Source of the DNA: Archegozetes longisetosus
Lineage: Eukaryota; Arthropoda; Arachnida; Sarcoptiformes; Trhypochthoniidae
NCBI GenBank assembly: GCA_018873245.2
Contig: JAEMBT020000005.1
Location: forward strand, 4,636,001-4,700,000
Length of the DNA: 64,000 nt
Direction: 5' to 3'
Shown: positions 56,920-64,000 of the stretch, in pieces
Position numbering within the stretch: position 1 is the stretch's first letter
Layout: each line of letters opens with the position of its first letter
Notes under the pieces: model-generated
Told to the model about the DNA's origin: nothing
What the model saw: only the letters and a program-made list of their open reading frames with translations
The model's database searches: none
Made by a program: the position numbers and the translations under genes

Positions 56920-58539
56920 ATGAAACTGATATTTATTTTAATTTTGTGCAACTTATTAAATGTAAATTGCATAGAAATAGATCCAAACGGGTATATAATA
57001 TACTGCCCGTGTATGGGTTCGTATCTATTATTACCTAATTTGACTTTTTATTCAATAAAATCAAAACTGACACTTGAGTCTAGTTTTCAAACTTCACTCA
57101 AAACTTGTTCAATCACTTTAAAACTAATAATCCATTCAAGTCTGTATATAATTGAAATATTGATTGCATTTTAGGTCGTTTGGGTAACCAATTTGAACAA
57201 CTTTTAGGATCACTTCAGTTCTCAAAATCTGTTGACAGAACTTTAATACTTCCTCCTTTCATTCAATACAATCATTTTAAGGTATAATCAATTCAATGAA
57301 TACACTAACCAAATCACTTAATACTCTAATCAAATCTAATTTTGGTCCTCAATCTTACTTCAGATCAATTTTATACCATTCGATCAATATATAAGAGTCG
57401 AACCGATCAAACAGTTTCATCGAGTTATAACAATGGATGAGTTTATGAAACAATTGGCCCCTACTGTATGGCCTGAAGGTATGTATTTATTCAAATTTGT
57501 TCCAAAAGAAATATTGTGTCAAATGCCGATTGTTTTGATCAGAAAGTCGAACAATAGTCTGTTATTCGTCGCGCGGAACGTCCGATAAAGGATGCAATCC
57601 TTTTGACGGAAATCCATTCAAACCATTTTGGAATCATCTGGGAATTAAAAATTTTGCAAATGGATCTTTATATCACGCCCCACTTCTCACTGATTACAAT
57701 TACGCCAAAGAATGGAAGAGGAAGTTTGCAAACTTGAAAGTTATCGCATTTGTTGGTAAGTGTGTTTATAGCAATCATTATATGAGATAATAATCGGATT
57801 AATTCAATTGTTATGTGAGGCGCTCCGTCAGCGTTCCCGACAAACAATGAAGCAGTCAAACTGCAACAATACATCAACCTATCATCAAATGTTGCTAAAC
57901 TCGCTAATAAATACCGTGAAACTCGAGGTTTTGCGCGTAAGCCTTACTTAGCCATACATCTGAGACACGGTTCTGATTGGGTTCGTATCAATTCATGACT
58001 GATAAACAAAGACAGAACTGACATTTTTATTTATATATTAGATCAAAGCTTGTGATTTACTCAAAGAAAATCCTGAAATGACTCAACTATTTTCTTCACA
58101 ACAATGTTTACAACCAAAAGGATCCCATCGATTGTCATACGAACTGTGCTTTCCTTCATTCGATACAATCATAAAACAAATAAATCAAACTCTAACTGAA
58201 TCGTTGACCAAAGATAAAATAGAGACTATTTATATCGCTACTGATAACAATAATGAGACATTATGGCAACAAATCCATCAAAATCTATCAAATATTACTT
58301 TAATAACACCATCAATGACAATATCGTCATCAGGTGCGGTCTCGAAACACAGCCCACCAGAAGCTATGACAGACGTTTATATAATGAGTTACGCGAATAG
58401 ATTTATTGGAAATTGTATTTCCTCATTCAGTGCTTTTGTGTCCCGTCTTCGTATTTATAATTTACATTTCAATCAAACGACTCAATTTTTTTCACATAAA
58501 TTACATGAAAACTTCAGTTCGATCAAAGATGAATTGTAG
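56863..58539 (+). CDS. POFUT1: GDP-fucose protein O-fucosyltransferase 1
   Basis: Six exons. Exon 1 ends at 57,016; the others are 57,175-57,281; 57,364-57,478; 57,543-57,755; 57,820-57,980; 58,042-58,539. The ATG at 56,920 gives a compact signal peptide (MKLIFILILCNLLNVNC) and 396 residues; the in-frame ATG at 56,863 would add 19. Landmarks: GYIIYCPCMGRLGNQFEQLL (GDP-fucose site region), CYSSRGTSDKGCNPFDGNPF, YLAIHLRHGSDW (Arg of the catalytic motif at about residue 226), IETIYIATDNNN and RFIGNCISSFSAF. It adds O-fucose to EGF repeats of Notch and similar proteins in the ER. The protein ends exactly in KDEL, a canonical retrieval signal (human ends RDEF). Introns are short and all phases close. 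Confidence 0.95.
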
Positions 58540-58569
58540 AAAGTAATTGAATTATATTTTGAACTATAT

Positions 58570-58589
58570 TTTATTGATCGATCAATAAA
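58570..58589. terminator. Overlapping convergent polyadenylation signals
   Basis: AATAAA on the plus strand (58,584-58,589) serves POFUT1, 45 bp past its stop. AATAAA on the minus strand (58,570-58,575) could serve the NFAT gene, about 210 bp past its stop. The mRNA 3' ends would overlap. Confidence 0.5.
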
Positions 58590-58783
58590 TGCCAATATAT
58601 ATATATATATTTAAAATACAGTTAAAATTAGATCATATTTAATGACATTAAATATTACACAAAGAAGAGTAGTGCGACTAAACATATAATATATTTTTAA
58701 TGATTCAACCAAATAAACATTAGAGATCATCAAAAAGAGATTACACTGAAAAACAAAACAAAACCATTAGTTTAATCAATAGA

Positions 58784-61700
58784 TCAAATGATACGAAAGT
58801 AATGCATACTTTGGTCGAAAGCCGCAGGATTTATGAAACAAAGCAGTTCTGCATCCGACATCTCGGAAAGCGTTGATATATTTGAGGCTTGAGTTACAGT
58901 CGGAGCGGGAGCTGTCACAGCTGACGATAATACGGGATTGGCAGAGATTATTGATTTTATTGGAATCGGTTCGATAGAGACTGTCGGTTTTGGCTCAATT
59001 GGATTGGAATTTGAGAGAGTCAGACCTTGTTCTGAAGTGATGACCGACATCGAAGTCGGGATCAGTTCAGTGGGAGGGATTTGTTCTAATAAATTAGTGA
59101 TAGGGTCACAAGCTATGGGCATCTGAGGAATGTCTGTTAACGAGGAAGAACTAACTACGGGTTCGAGAGAACTGTTAAGTATTATTGAATCGCTTGATGA
59201 TGGAATTGAGTTGAATGAGTTAAGTGGTAAGTATTGCGTTTCTGGCAGTGATACCGGTTGTGGCATTATATCACTCGTACTCGTAACGATCAATGATTCT
59301 GTTTTGAAATCATTGACATCATTATTGATAGTATTTGTTTCGCTGCCTTGAGATGCATTATCGAACTCAATTCGAGAGATTTGATTAAAAGTTTGGTTCA
59401 ATTGGGAATCTGATTGAATGGTTGTTGTAGTCAAAAGACTTGAGTCAATCCGAGTGTCTTCACTGATAACAGAGAAAACAGATTCTTGATCGGAATTGGT
59501 ATTTGTATAGCAAAGAGTATCAGCAGTGATAGAATTCAACTGATTAGTTTGAATGGGGGTTAAATTTGATTGCGAATCACTCTCATCAATGATTCGATTA
59601 ACCACTTGCGACGACTGGATAGAGTTAATGGTGTTAGAGAGAGCTGCGGATCCAATCATTGTTAAAACAATAGGTTTCTCAAGATTAGAGACTAACAGTT
59701 GACTTCTCGTGGTGTTAAGTGCCGTACCATTAATTAATGTCATTGCATTAACTATTGAAATATAAGGGAATCAATTAGAGAATTGATCATTATTAAAAAA
59801 TATTAGATTAAGACCATTAAGTCGAACCTTTGACTTTGGACCCCTTCACGCACTCACTCTCTCGCGCACATTAACCACAACTACATTTAGTTAAACAATG
59901 ATTTCTTAACAATCTTTATCTGTTATTCTCCACAACATCTGTCAATGCAAACAAACAACTTAAAGGACATCATTGGTCAACAACACTGGCATCTCATCCA
60001 TACATCACAACACATTCGATACAATGGCAGAAATTGACTTATATCAATTGGACTTTCATTTAACTGAAACTATATTTTTCACAATAGTCTATATAAGACA
60101 TTTAAAACATACTTTAATATGATTTATGATTCATAATAGAATTTGTCCTAAACTCCCAAATGAGTTATGATTTGGATAATTATTTTAAATTCAAAGTTAA
60201 TCCAAGAATTAACAGATAGCTATAATGATTATGAATAACAACAGTTCTGCCATTGAAAGGTCAAACAACAAAGTCAAAGGTTAAGATGAAATTGAAAAGT
60301 AATCAAAAGTAATGAATTAATATTGATTGATATTCAAGTTTCGATAAATGAGTTTACGAGAAGAGAATTTGAGAAAAGAAGCGATACTTGAATATCTCAA
60401 AGCTAATACATCGTTGGGGTTCGTTGGATAAAAAACAAGCGCTAAGTGCGATGTATTAGCTTTGGTATAGATTAAAATTGCTTTGTTCGCTCCTACCACT
60501 CGATCAATGCATTGATGAGCGGCTAATTTACAAATTCAGACAATCCCAAAGCTATATTGTGCTCATTTTCTCATCGACCTGATGATTGGCTAAGGAGAGG
60601 CATACAATTGTTACATTCACACGATTTAATTAACATTTTTGTGCTTTCAATTCTCTATTCTCATTATATATATTCAGTTCGGATAAATAATTCAAGAGCT
60701 GCTGCGCTAAAAGGTTTCAGATACTAATAACATCAACTCAGTCACAAACTTCTTAAACATTGCACAACTTCGAAGAAAAGATTAGCACAATTACCACTCA
60801 ATAGCATCAACCAATCAGCAAAACGAAGGACAGTATTGATTTGATTGTTGAAAAAAATAAATAACAACAGAACAACAACAGCCTGAAACAGATTAACTAA
60901 GAAAAATCCAAAGCGCTTCTCAATCATATAATCATTGCTCAACACATTGACTCAGATTCACTCAACAAAAAGCTGAAGTTAAGGGTATCTGAAATTATAT
61001 TGAAAGCACAACAAAAACTGATATTTAATCGAATGTCGACAGATCAAACTGCCTTACCTCTTTCAAAGTTAATATATGTGAATTTGTGTGCGTCGGATAA
61101 TTTACCCCCGCTTTTGATGGTTAGTGAAACCTCTACTGAGCTCTGAGTTTCTAAATCTGGTCCATCATAACAAGGAATCACACAAATCAAGTGAGTCTGT
61201 TGTAATAGAAAAAAAGTCTTAACCTTTCTGTCAAAACAATATTTGCCTTTTATGGACAAATCTTAAGCTAATTGTCACAAAGCATTAACCATTGCTTACC
61301 GAATGTAAGAATTCTTTGTCAGGTTCCACAATTTTAGTCCAATTTGCATTTTTCCAAATCACTTTTGCATCTTTCAGAAAATTCTTTCCAATGATAAAGA
61401 GCTCTTGACCGCCCTTTGCATCGCATTGCGAGAGCGACTTCTTGCAAATTTCTGGAGTTCCAAGAGGTTGAGTACTGTTTAGAATGAAGAGAAACTTATT
61501 TATATATCACTCAAAATTGATACAACATTAAAACTGACCACAAAATAGGAGAACTGACGACTTGTAAGATTTCATTAGTATCCGGAATTTGACAACGAAA
61601 CACAAGACGGCAACGTGTCGACCGCTTTTTGGTAGGGACTGTGACACAGCCTTCAGAATCAGCCCTGTTCTTAAAGCGGATCAATTTTTGCTCGACATCA

Positions 61701-63827
61701 ACATTACGTTCCTATCGAATGAAAGATATTTGATTAAATATTTAGATTTTATGCCATTCTATGAATACCTTTAGAATTCCAACGCAGTCAACGATAACCT
61801 GCATGTCATTTTCAGGACAGGCGTCCATAACAATGAAGGTTGTTCCGTCGATCTTTTTAGTAGTACATCGCGTGGAGTTCTTGCCAGTAATTTTGGAGGC
61901 CTGATAGAAGAGATGAGGGGAACCAATTTGTTTGTCGTGACCGATAAAACATTGGACCTTAACTGGACCCTTATTATAACCGCACAACTTCACTATCGGA
62001 TGACTTAATCCATTTTTATCTTTAATGGCTCCACGGCTACCTTCTGTTAGATATCTAGCTCTAAAAATAATAAACATTCAATTATGACATACGATAATTA
62101 AGATTAGATGATCTAATTTTTAGCCAATGGAAAGTTTATTAGTGACATAAATATTTATAACAATAGATTGGTATTCAAATAATTAGCTGAAATACGAGAA
62201 TCTCTCTCAAGTCACAGGAAATTCTAATTTAGTGTTCAATTTCATAGCTATTTTAAACATTAAAACTAATCCCAAATTGACTTCTACCTTAATTCAAGCT
62301 TATTGTAATTTTACTCCTAATTTTAAGCTTTTCAAATCAAAATTTCATCTGAAAATTTCAATCATTTTTACGTCATTTAAGTCGATTGTTGAAAATTGCT
62401 TATTTTTAAAACTAGTTATTAGTTTTTACAAAGTGTTCCTGTATTTGAGTGTAAAATTTGAGAAGAGATTACTCCTTAATGCTTACAAATTATAGCCTTG
62501 TTTTGACTCAGCCTAAAAAGCCTAGAATATGTTAGATTTAGGAATGCCTTATTCTTTAACTAAACTATAGTGAAGTGAAAAGGGAGCAAAACAGATAGAT
62601 GTTCAATTTATATAGCGATAAAAGTTCATTGATTATTAATCTAGTCATTTTTGGAAAACTACTACTACACTCTTATCAATTAAGATCCTAAACAAATACT
62701 CATCATTTTATTCAATGTTCTAATTATCTCACCAAACCTAAAATATGCAAATAATCCTAAGTCGAAAATGCAATCTTCTAACTCATTTTCAATTGAATGA
62801 GAGAATATAAAAGCTATCAACTTGGTTATATTTTGCAATACCCTGAGAATAGTTTCAATTTGATTAAATGCTATAAGAAAGTACAAGATATTGATCTATT
62901 GTTTAATTAGATTCTGACTGCAAACAATAGATTGTGAGAATTATCTCAAATAAGAATAAACTGCACTTTGAAATTGTTATTTGACTTGAATATTAATCAT
63001 ATTTCAAGTACGTTAAGTCTTAGTAGAATTGAGACAGTAATCCAATTGTATTGAAATTGAATATTTATGAAGCATATCATACTACTAAATATAATTAAAT
63101 ATATCTCAATCATTCGTTTAATCGAAACACTAAACTTATTATTTTATACCAGACTTCAACTATTGACAAATTTCAGCCAAAAACTACTTAAGAACTAAAG
63201 TCAAACAGAAGATAAAAGATTATAACAATGGACTTCAACCTGAATTAGGCTCTTCTGATCAAACATTGAAACCATTGAAAGATTGTACTATTTTATTTAC
63301 TAAACATTCAGTTATTTATTCAACATTTATTATCTAAAGGCAAAAGACCTAAATCTAAATCAACACTAAAACCAAATCAATACCAATACCAAATCAACAC
63401 TAAAACCAAACCAAAACCAAAGTCAAAATTTAGACAATTATTAATTTAGTTATTATTACTTTTATAAAATTGATCCAAAAAATTATAACAAAACAAAAAT
63501 ATTTCCAAACCTGTGTTGCTCTTCTGGTTGAGACAGTATTTTAAGCTCGAATTTTCCATTTTTCGATTTTGACTGATAGCTAACCGCTTTATTAACGTTA
63601 GTATTAGTCGAATGAATGGTTGTTTCCATCAGAGGTTCGTTCACTTCTTTCATCAATGCCTTCAACAAAAGTATCTCTTCATCAAAACGAACCATTTTAT
63701 TGATAGTAGGCGACAAATTAGACCCACAAAACCCTGAATCGTCGTCGATGTCTGTCGAACCTGTCGTTAGACTTCGTTCTGAACTTGAAGTCAACGAATG
63801 TTTACGTTTTCCTGATTTGCCCATCAA
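58784..63827 (-). CDS. NFAT5: NFAT5-type Rel-homology transcription factor
   Basis: Six exons (63,827-63,511; 62,060-61,769; 61,711-61,539; 61,474-61,300; 61,196-61,058; 59,751-58,784) close in phase to give 687 residues. The N-terminus is short (about 90 residues, starting MMGKSGKRKHSL). The Rel-homology domain follows: FELKILSQPEEQHRARYLTE, then GSRGAIKD. The RARYLTEGSRG DNA-recognition loop (about 106-116) is that of NFAT5/TonEBP. Next come LFYQASKITGKNSTRC, VDCVGILK and KKRSTRCRLVFR. An IPT/TIG domain (GTPEICKKSL; GGQELFIIGKNFLKDAKVIW; THLICVIPCYDG) leads into a Ser/Thr/Gln-rich tail of about 320 residues, probably transactivating. No calcineurin-docking region is evident upstream, in keeping with the NFAT5 branch, which responds to osmotic stress in vertebrates. 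Introns 1 (1.45 kb) and 5 (1.3 kb) are the longest. Confidence 0.92.
59752..61057 (-). other. NFAT gene intron 5
   Basis: No nested gene is seen in this 1.3 kb intron. Near 59,840-59,880 there is a CACTCACTCTCTCGCGCAC stretch; the remainder is AT-rich. Confidence 0.5.
62061..63510 (-). other. NFAT gene intron 1
   Basis: AT-rich with no nested gene. Near the exon 1 side, at 63,340-63,425, short ACCAAATCAA/CTAAAACCAA repeats occur. Confidence 0.5.
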
Positions 63828-64000
63828 TTGAGTAAACTATTCATGAAATGATTGAACACTTGATTGAGATTTGATTTAGATTATAAGTGAATTGAATGAG
63901 AATAAAAATAATTTGTAAATGAGTGGTAAATAGTTATTTGAGTTTGACATTTATTATTAGAATTAAGTGTGTTTTCTTTAACGATTTCTACTGCTTCATG
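63828..64000. other. NFAT gene 5' leader/promoter region to window end
   Basis: AT-rich sequence upstream of the start codon on the minus strand. No signals can be assigned. Confidence 0.4.

Overview
This is eukaryotic nuclear DNA. It is AT-rich, genes have short introns (mostly about 50-360 bp) with canonical GT...AG sites, and the conserved proteins are animal ones: RALGAPA, INSM/nerfin-type zinc finger, TMX1, CLASRP, POFUT1 and an NFAT5-type Rel factor. Tandem copies of small secreted ML-domain (group 2 allergen/NPC2-like) genes, mariner/Tc1 elements and scattered TTAGG-like runs point to an arthropod, most likely a mite. The species is not determinable from the window.

Layout. 1-27 kb is a dynamic, transposon-rich region. 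It holds a tandem satellite with palindromes, decayed Tc1 elements, a pair of orphan paralogous genes (4.2-6.1 kb), an LTR-like segment, several fold-back elements (8.2-10.7 kb) and a putative 1.36 kb inverted-repeat transposon (11.0-12.3 kb). At 12,657-16,553 lies a 3.9 kb transposon carrying a broken Fanzor gene. Further on are two pairs of ML genes (one pair decayed, one intact), a mariner element and an intron-containing DUF1989 gene of bacterial/fungal type. 28-64 kb is a conserved housekeeping and developmental region: RALGAPA (+), INSM/nerfin (-) in about 14 kb of sparse non-coding DNA, TMX1 (+), CLASRP (-) head-to-head with POFUT1 (+), and an NFAT5-like gene (-) tail-to-tail with POFUT1.

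Most notable system: the Fanzor (eukaryotic TnpB-like, RNA-guided nuclease family) element. Its ends are 28 bp terminal inverted repeats flanked by TA. It sits exactly in the promoter of the decayed ML gene, and the intact ML paralogue 7 kb away preserves the empty insertion site. This defines the element's boundaries from sequence alone. The Fanzor frame has two in-frame stops and two frameshifts, so this copy is dead, but its layout and candidate guide-RNA region can be read.

Exon structures below were built by hand from splice sites, reading phase and family similarity. They are predictions without transcript support.
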